Assembly: GCF_009740395.1 (NCBI RefSeq) | Contig: NZ_WOXT01000001.1 | Location: forward strand, 430,464-494,463 | Reading direction: 5' to 3' | Length of the DNA stretch: 64,000 nt | From: Noviluteimonas gilva | GTDB lineage: Bacteria; Pseudomonadota; Gammaproteobacteria; Xanthomonadales; Xanthomonadaceae | Part shown: one piece after another, positions 20,190 through 29,298 of the stretch | How positions within the stretch are numbered: position 1 is the first letter of the stretch | Layout: the number at the start of each line of letters is the position of its first letter | The notes under the pieces: model-generated | Databases searched by the model: none | What the model was told of the DNA's origin: nothing | The model's input: only the letters and a program-made list of their open reading frames with translations | Translations under genes and position numbers: made by a program

Positions 20190-21391
20190 CACAGGCGCCA
20201 GCTCAGATCGCCGACGAGGAAGGCGGTGCCGAATTCGACGTCGCGCTGGAACCCCATCACCTGGAAGCGTTCGCCCATTTCGCCGGGCAAGGTGAGGTGC
20301 TTGGCTTCCTGGCGAAGGCGATAGCGTTGGGCTTCGTCGTGCATGCGGGCTTCGGCGGCGGCGAGGTTGCTCTCAAGACCGTTACCGATCAGGAAGCTCG
20401 CCTGCGTGCAATAGCCGGAAAGATCGAAGCCCGCTCCGGTGCCCGCTTCGGCGAGCGCGGTGAAATCCACGGAGGCGGTGATGTCCTGCAGGCCCGGCAG
20501 GTCGTACACGTTCTCCGCCATGCGATGGCGGCGGAACGCGCGCAACGTGCCGTTCGTGCGTTGCGATGAATAGAACTCGCGTCGCGGATAACCGTAGTCG
20601 ACGAACAGCATCGCGCCCTTGCGCAAGCCGCCGTTGACGGCCTGCACCCAGTACGGCAATTGCGGCAGCAGTTCGGAACGATAGCCGTCGGGGAAAGGTT
20701 CGTCGCGCTGGCGTTCGACATGGCGCACGGCCGCGGCGAGCAAGGCATCGGCCGGGCGATCGGTGCGCACGAAGCGGCCCTCATCGTCGAGCGCCACGTA
20801 CTCTTCGAACACTTCGCCCTCGCGCAGCGTGAAGCGCGGCGTCGGCAGCGCATCGATCACTTCGTTCGCGAACAACACGCCGTCCCACGCACCCTGCGGC
20901 GGTGCGTCGAGCCATTCCACCAGGTCGAAGAGGAGCGGGTTCAAGCGTTCGCGCAAGCGATCCTGCTGGCGTTCGCGCAGGTCGGCGCTCGGTTCGAGGA
21001 TCGCGTAACGCGCGGGCAATGCATCGGCGGCGAGCAGCTTCTTGAGCGCCACTTCCGCGAACGCGCCGCTGCCGCCCCCGAGTTCGACGACATCCGCCTG
21101 CGGCCCGAGTTGCTGCAGCACCGGCGCGAGGCTGTCGGCGACGCACGCGGCGAACAAGGGCCCGAGCTCCGGCGCGGTGACGAAGTCGCCGCTGGCGCCG
21201 AACTTGGTCGCGCCCGCGCTGTAGTAGCCCAGCCCCGGTGCGTAGAGGCTCAGCTCCATGAAGCGCGAGAACGGGATCGCACCGCCCGAGGCCTGGATGT
21301 GTTCCTGCAGGGCGCGGCGCAGGCGTTCGCTGTGGGCGAGCGCGTCGGCGTCGGGCGCGGGGATGGCTTGGTGTTCCGGCGATGCGGACAT
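20189..21391 (-). CDS. MidA/NDUFAF7-type SAM-dependent methyltransferase
   Basis: 400 residues. Signature segments: GAIPFSRFMELSLYAPGLGY and YYSAGATKFGASGDFVTAPE near residues 45-75, then VVELGGGSGAFAEVALKKLL as the SAM-binding motif, and LFANEVIDALPTPRF. These define the DUF185 / MidA family; the mitochondrial member methylates an Arg in complex I subunit NDUFS2. A role in respiratory complex I maturation is possible in bacteria but unproven. The start at 21391 was chosen by homology of MSASPEHQAIPAPD; the frame remains open beyond it. Confidence 0.82.
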   Translation of the reverse strand: MSASPEHQAIPAPDADALAHSERLRRALQEHIQASGGAIPFSRFMELSLYAPGLGYYSAGATKFGASGDFVTAPELGPLFAACVADSLAPVLQQLGPQADVVELGGGSGAFAEVALKKLLAADALPARYAILEPSADLRERQQDRLRERLNPLLFDLVEWLDAPPQGAWDGVLFANEVIDALPTPRFTLREGEVFEEYVALDDEGRFVRTDRPADALLAAAVRHVERQRDEPFPDGYRSELLPQLPYWVQAVNGGLRKGAMLFVDYGYPRREFYSSQRTNGTLRAFRRHRMAENVYDLPGLQDITASVDFTALAEAGTGAGFDLSGYCTQASFLIGNGLESNLAAAEARMHDEAQRYRLRQEAKHLTLPGEMGERFQVMGFQRDVEFGTAFLVGDLSWRL

Positions 21392-21448
21392 GGACGGGCA
21401 AATACATCGACAATGCCGGCAGGATAGCCGGAAGGACCGCAAGCGCCC

Positions 21449-22189
21449 ATGACGACCGCCCGTCCCGTTGCCCTGGTCACCGGCAGTGCCCGCCGTCTGG
21501 GTGCGGCGATCGTGCGCCGCCTGCATGCGGATGGCTACGACGTGGCGATCCACTGCCACGCCTCGCGGGGCGATGCGGATGCGCTGGCCGGCGAACTCGA
21601 AGCCGCGCGCGCCGGTTCGACCCTCGTGTTGCAGGCCGATCTTGCGCAGTTCGATCGCCTGCCCGAACTCATCGCACACACGATCGGCCGCTTCGGTCGC
21701 CTCGACGCGCTGGTCAACAACGCGTCGTCGTTCTTCGCAACACCTTTCGGAAAGGCGACGCCCGACCAATGGGATGCGTTGTTCGGCGCGAATGCGCGCG
21801 CGCCCTTCTTCCTCGCGCAAGCCGCGGCGCCGCATCTGCGCGCGACGCACGGCGCGATCGTCAACATGGCCGACATCTACGCCGAGCGTCCGCTGCGCAC
21901 GCACGCGATCTACGGCATGAGCAAGGCCGCGCTGGTGCACATGACGCGCGCGCTTGCGCTCGAACTCGCGCCCGACGTGCGCGTCAACGCCATCGCGCCC
22001 GGCGCGATCCTGTGGCCCGACGGCGGCAAGGACGATGCGGCGAAGCAGGCCATGCTCGATCGCACGCCGCTGCATCGCACGGGCACGCCGGACGAAATCG
22101 CGAACACCGTGCGGTGGTTGTTGCGCGAGGCCACGTACATGACGGGCCAGGTGGTGCGCCTCGACGGCGGGCGCTTGCTCGAAACCTAA
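21449..22189 (+). CDS. Pteridine reductase-like short-chain dehydrogenase
   Basis: 246 residues. The N-terminus PVALVTGSARRLGAAIVRRL carries the T-G-x-x-x-R-x-G variant typical of pteridine reductases (PTR1/FolM) rather than the usual TGxxxGIG. NNASSFFATPFG is the NNAS motif, and YGMSKAALVHMTRALALE carries the catalytic Tyr and Lys. It probably reduces dihydrobiopterin or dihydrofolate with NADPH. The neighbourhood supports this: folK and folB lie convergently next to it. Its stop codon overlaps the folK stop on the opposite strand. Confidence 0.8.
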   Translation: MTTARPVALVTGSARRLGAAIVRRLHADGYDVAIHCHASRGDADALAGELEAARAGSTLVLQADLAQFDRLPELIAHTIGRFGRLDALVNNASSFFATPFGKATPDQWDALFGANARAPFFLAQAAAPHLRATHGAIVNMADIYAERPLRTHAIYGMSKAALVHMTRALALELAPDVRVNAIAPGAILWPDGGKDDAAKQAMLDRTPLHRTGTPDEIANTVRWLLREATYMTGQVVRLDGGRLLET

Positions 22190-22665
22190 AGCGCGACGGT
22201 TTCCAACACGCCGGCGAAGTCCGGATGCGCGCGCCACAACTCGGCCAGCGTCACCTTGCGAACGGGATCGACGAACGACGGCGCGATGTCGGCCAACGGG
22301 CGCAATACGAATGCATGCCGCAACTCCGGCCGCGGCAGTTGCAGGTCCGGCAGGTCGAGCACGAGGTCGTCGAAGTAGACCAGGTCGATGTCCAGCGTGC
22401 GATCGCTGAACTTCACGTGCCCACGGATGCGGCCGTTGTCGCTTTCCAGCGCACGCAGCCATTCGACCAACGCGAACGGATCCAGATCAGTGTCGATGAT
22501 CGCCGCGGCGTTGAGGAAATCGGGGCCGTCGAAGCCCACCGCAGGCACGCGATACACCGGCGAGAGGACGATCTCACCGAAGCGCGCGCGCAATGCCGCG
22601 ATCGCCGCGCGCAGGTGGCGCTCGGGTTCGACGTTGCTGCCGAGGCTGAGATACGCCTGCGTCAC
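22186..22665 (-). CDS. folK: 2-amino-4-hydroxy-6-hydroxymethyldihydropteridine pyrophosphokinase
   Basis: 159 residues from a GTG start (translated [18 protein letters not shown]) that overlaps the folB stop by 4 bp. Conserved HPPK segments: LSLGSNVEPERHLR, VYRVPAVGFDGPDFLNAAA, and the catalytic DRTLDIDLVYFDD. It transfers pyrophosphate from ATP to 6-hydroxymethyl-dihydropterin in folate synthesis. Translation is probably coupled to folB, which makes its substrate. Confidence 0.95.
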   Translation of the reverse strand: MTQAYLSLGSNVEPERHLRAAIAALRARFGEIVLSPVYRVPAVGFDGPDFLNAAAIIDTDLDPFALVEWLRALESDNGRIRGHVKFSDRTLDIDLVYFDDLVLDLPDLQLPRPELRHAFVLRPLADIAPSFVDPVRKVTLAELWRAHPDFAGVLETVAL

Positions 22666-23018
22666 GCGCGGCTGCGCTCGATGAGCACGCCCACCGCGCG
22701 CGCGCCACGCACCGCGCCGGGCTTGCTCAATTTCAGGCGCACGTGCGAGACGGCGAATTCTTCGAGGATCAACGCGGCGCAACGCTCCGCAAGCGTTTCG
22801 ACCAAACCGAAGTCCGACGCCGATACGTACGCGATCAGGCGCTTGCTCACCGCCTTGTAATCGAGCGTGTCTTCGATGGCGTCGCTCGCCGCAGGCTTGC
22901 GGTTGTCGAACGCCATCTCGATGTCGAACACGAGTGGCTGCCGGATGCGGCGCTCCCAATCGTAGATGCCGATGAGCGTCTCGATCTGGAGGCCTTCGAT
23001 GAAGACTTTGTCGGTCAT
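22662..23018 (-). CDS. folB: Dihydroneopterin aldolase
   Basis: 118 residues starting [20 protein letters not shown], with [17 protein letters not shown] and [10 protein letters not shown], then [19 protein letters not shown] carrying the catalytic Glu; all are typical of the aldolase/epimerase tunnelling fold of FolB. It converts 7,8-dihydroneopterin to hydroxymethyl-dihydropterin and glycolaldehyde. It overlaps tsaD (upstream) and folK (downstream) by 4 bp each, giving the tightly coupled order tsaD-folB-folK. Confidence 0.95.
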   Translation of the reverse strand: MTDKVFIEGLQIETLIGIYDWERRIRQPLVFDIEMAFDNRKPAASDAIEDTLDYKAVSKRLIAYVSASDFGLVETLAERCAALILEEFAVSHVRLKLSKPGAVRGARAVGVLIERSRA

Positions 23019-24055
23019 GCGGTCGCGGGCTGGACGGCGGGCAACGATGCCATATCCCAGCGCGGCTGCACGTGCACTTCGCGGCCCGCGCTCTGGCCGG
23101 CTTCCAGGCGCAGCGCGCCGGCGAAGGCGATCATCGCGCCATTGTCCGTGCACAACGCCGGGCGCGGGAAGCACACGCGGCCGCCGCGTTTGTCGGCGAT
23201 GGCGTGCAGCTTTTCGCGCAGGCGTTTGTTCGCACCCACGCCACCGGCGACGACGAGCGTGTCGCAACCCGCGGCATCCAGCGCGCGCTGGCACTTGATC
23301 GCGAGCGTATCGACAACGGCGTCTTCGAAGCCCCGCGCGATGTTCGCGCGCGTGGCATCGGTGCGATCGCTGTCGCGCCAGGCGAGCAGCACCTGCGTCT
23401 TCAATCCGCTGAAGGAGAAGTCGAGCCCCGGGCGATCGGTCATCGGCCGCGAGAATTTGTACGCGCCCGGCGTGCCGGTCTCGGCGAGCTTCGCCAGTTG
23501 CGGGCCGCCCGGATACGGCAGGCCCATGAGCTTGGCGGTCTTGTCGAAGGCCTCGCCCGCGGCGTCGTCCAGGGTTTCGCCGAGCAGCCGGTAGCGCCCG
23601 ATGGCATCCACGCCGACCAGCTGCGTGTGGCCACCGGAGACCAACAGCGCGACGAAGGGCGGCTTGAGGTCCGGATCCTCCAGCAAGGGTGCGAGCAGAT
23701 GGCCTTCCATGTGATGCACCCCGATGGCGGGGACATCGAGGCCCCAGGCCAGCGAGCGGGCCACGCCGGCGCCCACGAGCAGCGCGCCGACCAGCCCCGG
23801 ACCCGCCGTATAGGCCACGCCGTCGAGGTCGGCGGTGGTGAGGCCGGCTTCCGCGAGGGTCTGGCGAATAAGGGGCAACAGCTTGCGGACGTGGTCGCGG
23901 CTGGCCAGCTCGGGCACCACGCCGCCGTATTCGGCGTGCAGGGCGATCTGGCTGTAGACGGCGTGCGCGCGCAGGCCCTCGGGGCCCGGGCGCGCGGTGT
24001 CGTAGACGGCCACGCCGGTTTCGTCGCAGGAGGTTTCGATGCCGAGGACGCGCAT
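23015..24055 (-). CDS. tsaD: tRNA N6-threonylcarbamoyladenosine biosynthesis protein TsaD
   Basis: 346 residues. [19 protein letters not shown] at the N-terminus, HHMEGH with metal ligands His115 and His119, VSGGHTQLV, and the late [15 protein letters not shown] all define the Kae1/TsaD ASKHA-fold family. With TsaB, TsaC and TsaE it makes the t6A modification next to the anticodon of ANN-decoding tRNAs; it is essential in most bacteria. It is divergent from rpsU, the common arrangement in gammaproteobacteria. Confidence 0.97.
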   Translation of the reverse strand: MRVLGIETSCDETGVAVYDTARPGPEGLRAHAVYSQIALHAEYGGVVPELASRDHVRKLLPLIRQTLAEAGLTTADLDGVAYTAGPGLVGALLVGAGVARSLAWGLDVPAIGVHHMEGHLLAPLLEDPDLKPPFVALLVSGGHTQLVGVDAIGRYRLLGETLDDAAGEAFDKTAKLMGLPYPGGPQLAKLAETGTPGAYKFSRPMTDRPGLDFSFSGLKTQVLLAWRDSDRTDATRANIARGFEDAVVDTLAIKCQRALDAAGCDTLVVAGGVGANKRLREKLHAIADKRGGRVCFPRPALCTDNGAMIAFAGALRLEAGQSAGREVHVQPRWDMASLPAVQPATA

Positions 24056-24091
24056 GGGGGGCAGATGGGGCCTGCGGATGTGAAAACTAGG

Positions 24092-24150
24092 CCCGCGGCG
24101 CGGTTGCGCCCGCGGAGATGCTGATTACCCTCCCGCGGCGCGGTTGCGCC
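24092..24150. repeat. Direct repeat of a hairpin-forming 19-mer between tsaD and rpsU
   Basis: CCCGCGGCGCGGTTGCGCC occurs at 24092-24110 and again, identical, at 24132-24150. Each copy contains a short hairpin GGCGC-GGTT-GCGCC. The second copy includes the predicted -35 region of rpsU, so the repeats could be duplicated regulatory DNA or a local duplication. Confidence 0.7.
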
Positions 24151-24173
24151 GACGGAAAGGTCGCGGCTATCAT
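24144..24173 (+). promoter_or_regulatory. Probable rpsU operon promoter
   Basis: TTGCGC (24144-24149) and TATCAT (24168-24173) are separated by 18 bases and lie about 70 bases before the rpsU ATG. The -35 sits inside the second 19-bp repeat. Confidence 0.5.
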
Positions 24174-24244
24174 ACGCGGCTCCCCGGGTCTGCCCGGTGG
24201 TCGTCCACTTGTGCAGCAACCCAACAGAAGACCGAGAAAACCGT

Positions 24245-24460
24245 ATGCCGAGCGTCAAAGTCCGCGAAAACGAGCCTTTCGAGTTTGCCCTGCGCCGCTT
24301 CAAGCGCACCTGCGAGAAGGCCGGCGTGCTCGCTGAGACCCGCAAGCGCGAGTTCTACGAGAAGCCGACGCAGGAACGCAAGCGCAAGGCCGCTGCCGCG
24401 GTGAAGCGCCAGGCCCGTCGCACCTCGCGCGACGTCACCAAGCGCCAGCGCCTGTACTGA
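24245..24460 (+). CDS. rpsU: 30S ribosomal protein S21
   Basis: 71 residues, the exact family length, starting [20 protein letters not shown] and ending with a Lys/Arg-rich tail ([20 protein letters not shown]). The frame is open for 16 codons further 5', but those do not belong. S21 binds the platform of the 30S subunit and helps initiation. It is first in the rpsU-yqeY-dnaG order. Confidence 0.97.
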   Translation: MPSVKVRENEPFEFALRRFKRTCEKAGVLAETRKREFYEKPTQERKRKAAAAVKRQARRTSRDVTKRQRLY

Positions 24461-24513
24461 GCCCGCGCCGGCGGCGAGCCTCTCGCCCCAGCGTTTCAGT
24501 CAGCACCTCGCGA

Positions 24514-24545
24514 AGCCGGCCGCGCCCCAAGCGCCGCCGGCTTTT
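24514..24545 (+). terminator. Attenuator-type terminator between rpsU and yqeY
   Basis: AGCCGGC (24514-24520) plus GCGC (24522-24525) pair with GCGC (24531-24534) plus GCCGGCT (24536-24542) with one mismatch, followed by a short run of four Ts. Such a partial terminator after rpsU, as in the E. coli rpsU-dnaG-rpoD operon, would let S21 be made in excess over DnaG. Confidence 0.5.
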
Positions 24546-24600
24546 CGCATTTCTGCGATGCCCCCATGTTGATCCGGCACCGACCCACAAGGAACGTCCC

Positions 24601-25050
24601 ATGAGCCTGAAGAACCAGCTGACCGACGACATGAAGACCGCGATGAAGGCCGGCGAGAAAGAGCGCCTCGGCGTCATCCGCCTGATCAATGCCGCGATCA
24701 AGCAGAAGGAAGTCGACGAGCGCATCAGCCTGGACGATGCCCAGGTCGTGGCCGTGCTCGACAAGATGGTGAAACAGCGCCGCGACTCGGTGTCGCAGTA
24801 CGACGCCGCCGGCCGCGAAGACCTGGCGGGCATCGAGCGCAACGAGATCGCGATCATCGAGCACTACCTCCCCGCCCGCATGTCGGAAGCGGAGATCGAG
24901 GACGTCATCGACGGCGCGATCCGCGACAGCGGCGCCGCTGGCCCGGGCGACATCGGCAAGCTGATGGGCGTGCTCAAGCCGCGCCTGGCCGGCAAGGCCG
25001 ACATGGGCGAGGTCTCGTCCATCGTCAAGCGCCGCCTCGCCGGCGGTTGA
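24601..25050 (+). CDS. yqeY: GatB/YqeY domain protein
   Basis: 149 residues with the all-helical YqeY fold: MSLKNQLTDDMKTAMKAGEK, LGVIRLINAAIKQKEVDE, and the late LMGVLKPRLAGKADMGEVSS, which resembles the tail of the tRNA amidotransferase GatB. AAGGAA lies about 8 bases before the ATG. Its function is unsettled; its frequent position between rpsU and dnaG suggests a translation or tRNA-related role. Confidence 0.9.
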   Translation: MSLKNQLTDDMKTAMKAGEKERLGVIRLINAAIKQKEVDERISLDDAQVVAVLDKMVKQRRDSVSQYDAAGREDLAGIERNEIAIIEHYLPARMSEAEIEDVIDGAIRDSGAAGPGDIGKLMGVLKPRLAGKADMGEVSSIVKRRLAGG

Positions 25051-25093
25051 TCCCGTCCCGCGCGCGCGTTCGCCGCGTGGCATCCTGATACCG

Positions 25094-26821
25094 ATGGCCC
25101 GCATCCCCGACGCTTTCATCGACGACCTGCTCGCGCGCACCGACATCGTCGAGGTGATCGCCGCGCGCGTGCCGCTCAAGCGCCAGGGCAAGGAATTCGC
25201 GTCGCGCTGCCCGTTCCATGACGAACGTTCGGCCAGCTTCACCGTCTCGCCGACCAAGCAGTTCTACCACTGCTTCGGCTGCGGCGCGCACGGCACCGCG
25301 ATCTCGTTCCTGATCAACTACGACCGCCTCGAATTCCTCGACGCGGTCGACGAACTCGCCAAGCGCGTCGGGATGGAAATCCCGCGCGACACGCAGCAGA
25401 AGAACGAGAACCACGACACGGTCGACCTGTTCGCCGCGCTCGACGCTTCGGCGAAGTTCTTCCGCAAGCATCTGGCCGGCAGCGACAAGGCGAAGGCCTA
25501 CGTCGAGAAACGCGGCATCGCGCCGGAGATCGCCGAGCGTTACGCCATCGGCTACGCGCCCGACGGTTTCAACGCGTTGCGCGACGCACTCGGCACCGAT
25601 CAACGCCGCATGCAGTTGCTCGAACGCGGCGGGATGTTCTCGAAGAACGACAAGGGCCACATCTACGACAAGTTCCGCGATCGGCTGATGTTCCCGATCG
25701 CCGACCGTCGCGGGCGCACGATCGCTTTCGGTGGGCGCGTGCTCGACCCCGAGGATTCGCCGAAGTACCTCAACTCGCCCGAGACGCCGCTCTTCCACAA
25801 GGGCCGCGAGTTGTACGGGCTGTGGCAGGCGCGGCAGGTCAACAGCAAGCTCGATCGGCTGATCGTCGTCGAGGGCTACATGGATGTCGTCGCGCTCGCG
25901 CAGTACGGCGTGTCGCAGGCGGTGGCCACGCTCGGCACGGCGACCACGCCGGACCATGCCGAGCTGTTGTTCCGCAATGCCGCCGACGTGTTCTTCTGCT
26001 TCGACGGCGATCGCGCGGGCCGCAACGCCGCATGGAAGGCGCTGGAATCGGTGCTGCCGCGCATGAAGGACGGCCGCCAGGCCTTCTTCCTGTTCCTGCC
26101 CGACGGCGAGGATCCCGACTCCATCGTCCGCAAGGAAGGCAGCGAGGGCTTCGACGCGCGCCTGCGCCAGGCAACACCGTTGTCGGAGTTCTTCTACGCG
26201 CAGATGAGCCTGGACGTGAACCTGTCGAGCCTCGACGGCAAGGCGCGCCTGGCCGAACGCTGCAAGCCGTATCTCGCGCAGATTCCCGACGGCGCGTTCG
26301 GTGATTTGATGAAGCAGCGCCTGACCGAACTCACCGGGCTCGGTGCGCGTGCGAGCGGGCCGGAAACGCACGTGCCCACGCAGCGCGCGCGCAACGCACC
26401 CAGCGTCCCCGCGCCGAAACGGAGCCTGGTGCGCAGCGCGATCGCGTTGTTGCTGCAGCAGCCGTCGCTGGCCCTCGCGCTGGAGCCGCCGTATCGCTTC
26501 GCGGCGTTGCGACAGCCCGGCGTGGAGTTGTTGTCCGAACTCGTCGCGCTCGTGCGCGAGCGTCCCGACATCCGCACCGGCGGCGTGCTCGAACACTTCG
26601 GCGATCGCGAGGAAGCCGCGGCGCTGCACAAGCTCGCCACGCAGACGCTTCCGGGCGAAGGCGAATGGGAGCGCGAGTTCCTCGACGTGATGGTGCAGCT
26701 CGAGGACCAGACGGTGCAGCAGCGCATCGAAGAGCTCAACGCCAGCGAAGCGCCGCTCAACGCGGATGAAAAGAACGAATTGCGCTCGCTGTTGCTCGAC
26801 CGGCGGGCTGCGAAGCGCTGA
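25094..26821 (+). CDS. dnaG: DNA primase
   Basis: 575 residues. A CHC2 zinc-binding domain comes first (Cys39, His42, Cys60, Cys63), then the RNA polymerase domain with GYAPDGFNALRDAL, and a TOPRIM core with LIVVEGYMDVVALAQYGV and FCFDGDRAGRNAAWKALE, where the acidic residues bind metal. The C-terminal DnaB-interacting region (about 430-575) is less conserved. It makes RNA primers at the replication fork. The next gene on this strand is not rpoD, which normally follows in the macromolecular synthesis operon. Confidence 0.97.
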   Translation: MARIPDAFIDDLLARTDIVEVIAARVPLKRQGKEFASRCPFHDERSASFTVSPTKQFYHCFGCGAHGTAISFLINYDRLEFLDAVDELAKRVGMEIPRDTQQKNENHDTVDLFAALDASAKFFRKHLAGSDKAKAYVEKRGIAPEIAERYAIGYAPDGFNALRDALGTDQRRMQLLERGGMFSKNDKGHIYDKFRDRLMFPIADRRGRTIAFGGRVLDPEDSPKYLNSPETPLFHKGRELYGLWQARQVNSKLDRLIVVEGYMDVVALAQYGVSQAVATLGTATTPDHAELLFRNAADVFFCFDGDRAGRNAAWKALESVLPRMKDGRQAFFLFLPDGEDPDSIVRKEGSEGFDARLRQATPLSEFFYAQMSLDVNLSSLDGKARLAERCKPYLAQIPDGAFGDLMKQRLTELTGLGARASGPETHVPTQRARNAPSVPAPKRSLVRSAIALLLQQPSLALALEPPYRFAALRQPGVELLSELVALVRERPDIRTGGVLEHFGDREEAAALHKLATQTLPGEGEWEREFLDVMVQLEDQTVQQRIEELNASEAPLNADEKNELRSLLLDRRAAKR

Positions 26822-26835
26822 TCGCGATCAATGCC

Positions 26836-26925
26836 CCCGCGAAGGCAGGGGAAGGCTGAAAGCGGATGTCGTCCGCGCACGGTCGCGCTTTGGAAATCCT
26901 TCAACCCTGCCCCTGCCTGCGCAGG
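26836..26925. repeat. Pair of inverted REP-like elements downstream of dnaG
   Basis: The unit around GCGAAGGCAGGGGAAGGC (26839-26856 region) recurs in inverted orientation near 26901-26922, where the minus strand reads GCGCAGGCAGGGGCAGGG. Each unit can form a G/C-rich hairpin. The paired inverted arrangement about 65 bases apart resembles REP doublets of xanthomonads and pseudomonads. Placed just after dnaG and the 35-codon gene, they may act as transcript-end structures. Confidence 0.55.
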
Positions 26926-26935
26926 AGAAGCCAGC

Positions 26936-27043
26936 TCAGGCCGGTGCGCTCGCCAGCGCCCACATCACCGCGGCGCACAGTGCGAAGAAGAGCAGCAAGC
27001 GCGCACTGCGCTCGCTGCGGTCGGCGTTCTTGTCGTCTCGCAT
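26936..27043 (-). CDS. Very small predicted membrane protein, 35 aa
   Basis: A 35-codon gene: MRDDKNADRSERSAR is a charged, soluble N-terminus, followed by about 18 hydrophobic residues (LLLFFALCAAVMWALASA). An AGGGG ribosome binding site lies about 9 bases upstream of the ATG. The charged head plus single helix suggests a small inner-membrane protein. No family is recognised. It lies in the 380-base gap between dnaG and ctaB, on the same strand as ctaB but downstream of it, so it could be the last gene of the oxidase-assembly transcript. Support is codon structure and RBS only. Confidence 0.45.
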   Translation of the reverse strand: MRDDKNADRSERSARLLLFFALCAAVMWALASAPA

Positions 27044-27204
27044 GATGGAATCCCCTAATTCCGGAGGACCGATATGACGCGCGCCGCCGCCCGATGTTTG
27101 GGCAGCGCGTCACATCCCGCGCGCCTGTGGCGCGGACGGTGCGGGGATTGCGGAGTGCGTCGCGATGTAACGGGACGGACGGCGCAGTTTCACGCGAGGT
27201 GAAA

Positions 27205-28131
27205 TCAGGCGACCGGCATGAAGTCCAGGGCCGAGCCCGGCTGCAGCCATGGCATCAGCCAATGGTCGATCAGCAGGAAGGCGAACAGCGCCATCAGGTA
27301 CACGACCGAGTACTGGAACGTGCGCATGGCGAAGAACTCGTCCGGCGGATCGAGCAGGCGCCAGGCGTACCAGAGGAACACGCTGCCCAGCACGACCGCG
27401 CCGCCGATGTAGAACGTCCCGCTCATGTGCAACGCCCACGGCAGCAGCGTCGCCAGCACCAGCAGCACCGTGTAGAACAGGATCTGCCAGCGCGTGTAGA
27501 TCACGCCGTGCGTGACCGGGAGCATCGGGACCATCGCCTTGGCGTAGTCCTCGCGGCGGAAGATCGCCAGCGCCCAGAAGTGCGGCGGCGTCCAGAGATA
27601 GATGATCAGCACGAGCGTGAGCGCGTACGCCCAGTCGGCTTCGCCCGTCATGCCGGTGATCGCCGACCAGCCGAGCAGCGGCGGCGCCGCGCCGGCGATC
27701 CCGCCGATGACGATGTTCTGCGGCGTCGCGCGCTTCAGCCAACCGGTGTAGACGATCGCGTAGCCGATCAACGATGCGAACGTCAGCGCCGCGCACAACG
27801 GATTGACGCGGAAAACCAGGATCGCCATCGACGCCAGGCCGAGCGCGAGCGCGAACACGACGGCCTGCGACGTGCGCAGTCCGCCGGTCGGCAACGGCCG
27901 ATCGTGCGTGCGCGCCATCAGCGCGTCGATGCGTTGGTCGAGGATGTGGTTGATCGCCGCCGCCGAGGCCGCCGCGAGCCAGATGCCGAGCAGCCCGAAC
28001 ACCGCCTTGTCCAACGGCAGGTCCGACAGTTTCGGTACCGCCAGGAACATGCCGACGAGCGCGGTGAACACGATCAGCGCGACGACGCGCGGCTTGGTCA
28101 GCGTCCAGTACTGGGAGAGGCGCGAGCGCAC
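27205..28131 (-). CDS. ctaB: Protoheme IX farnesyltransferase (heme O synthase)
   Basis: 308 residues from a GTG (translated [20 protein letters not shown]) with GGAGG about 10 bases upstream, inside the end of ctaA. It is an UbiA-family integral membrane prenyltransferase with about nine helices. The [20 protein letters not shown] segment is the first Asp-rich motif and [20 protein letters not shown] the second conserved loop. It converts heme b to heme o, the precursor that CtaA turns into heme a for the aa3 oxidase encoded upstream. Start sites further 5' would run into ctaA. Confidence 0.95.
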   Translation of the reverse strand: MRSRLSQYWTLTKPRVVALIVFTALVGMFLAVPKLSDLPLDKAVFGLLGIWLAAASAAAINHILDQRIDALMARTHDRPLPTGGLRTSQAVVFALALGLASMAILVFRVNPLCAALTFASLIGYAIVYTGWLKRATPQNIVIGGIAGAAPPLLGWSAITGMTGEADWAYALTLVLIIYLWTPPHFWALAIFRREDYAKAMVPMLPVTHGVIYTRWQILFYTVLLVLATLLPWALHMSGTFYIGGAVVLGSVFLWYAWRLLDPPDEFFAMRTFQYSVVYLMALFAFLLIDHWLMPWLQPGSALDFMPVA

Positions 28132-28136
28132 GTGCG

Positions 28137-29297
28137 TCAGGCCTCCGGCGTGCGCACGCGCGCAACGAGCGTGACGAGCACGAACAACAACAGCGCCGCA
28201 CCCGCGTTGTGCGCGACGGCGACATGCAGCGGCAGGCCGAGCTTCACGTTGGCGATACCGAGCGCGACCTGCGTGAGCAGCAGCGCGCCGAGCGTGACAC
28301 CCCACGCAAGCATTCCCGGGATCCGCACCAGGCGCACCGCGAGGATCGCCAGATACACGAACACGATGCCCGCCATGATCCGGTGCGCCATCTGGATCGC
28401 GATGCGCGACTGCCCGTCGAGCACGCCGCCTTCGTAATCCACGCCGATGCCGCGCCACAGGACGAAGGCTTCGCGGAAATCGGTGGGCGGCCACCACTGG
28501 CCGACGCACTTCGGGAAATCGTTCGCGCAGGCGAGTGCGGCGTAATTGGCGCTGGTCCAACCGCCGAGTGCGATCTGCACCGCGAGCAGCGCGACGCCGA
28601 TCAACAGCAGCAGGCGAATGCGCTTGCCTTCGGCGAGGCGGATGGGCATGTCGGTCGCGCGCCACGCCATCCACGTCAGCATCGCAAGCGTCAGCAGGCC
28701 GCCGAGCAGATGTCCCATCACCACGATCGGCTTGAGGAGCCAGGTGACCGTCCACATGCCGAGCAAGGCCTGGAAGATGATCACCATCAGCGTGAGTGCG
28801 GCCGTGCGCGCGAGGTCGACGTTCGACCAGCGCAGTGCGGCGATGAGCAGGATCGTTTCGCCTGCGATCGCGAAGACCGACGCTGCGACGTGTTGCCCGT
28901 GCATGTACAGCGGAATGCCGATGCCGACGAGCACCGACGCGCACAACACCTGCGCGATGCCCAAACGACGGCGACGCGCGGCGAGCAGCGCGAGCGCCAG
29001 CACGATCAGGCCCAGCGACATTGCGAGCATGCGATGCAACTGCTCACGCCACGCCTTGTGCGGCTCGACGGCGCGGATCGCGGTTGCGGCGTGGTCGACC
29101 GCTTCGTTCACATGTTGCGGCCACGCAGCGCGCCCGTAACAAGTCGGCCAATCGGGGCAGCTCAGGCCCGCGTTCGACAAACGCACGAAGCTGCCGAACA
29201 CGATCACGCCGAGCGCGAGCACGACGGCCAGCCACGCCAGGCGATGGAAGTTGCGATGGATGCCGTGGCGGACAATGGACGAGGCGTTGGACGCCAT
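28137..29297 (-). CDS. ctaA: Heme A synthase (COX15/CtaA)
   Basis: 386 residues with eight predicted membrane helices in two four-helix halves. The N-terminal half carries [20 protein letters not shown] and [19 protein letters not shown] (heme-ligand histidines); the C-terminal half carries MAHRIMAG and [14 protein letters not shown]. This is the proteobacterial type 2 CtaA. It oxidises the C8 methyl of heme o to the formyl group of heme a. It is 5 bases before ctaB and 1 base after the SCO-like gene. Confidence 0.95.
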   Translation of the reverse strand: MASNASSIVRHGIHRNFHRLAWLAVVLALGVIVFGSFVRLSNAGLSCPDWPTCYGRAAWPQHVNEAVDHAATAIRAVEPHKAWREQLHRMLAMSLGLIVLALALLAARRRRLGIAQVLCASVLVGIGIPLYMHGQHVAASVFAIAGETILLIAALRWSNVDLARTAALTLMVIIFQALLGMWTVTWLLKPIVVMGHLLGGLLTLAMLTWMAWRATDMPIRLAEGKRIRLLLLIGVALLAVQIALGGWTSANYAALACANDFPKCVGQWWPPTDFREAFVLWRGIGVDYEGGVLDGQSRIAIQMAHRIMAGIVFVYLAILAVRLVRIPGMLAWGVTLGALLLTQVALGIANVKLGLPLHVAVAHNAGAALLLFVLVTLVARVRTPEA

Positions 29298-29298
29298 C

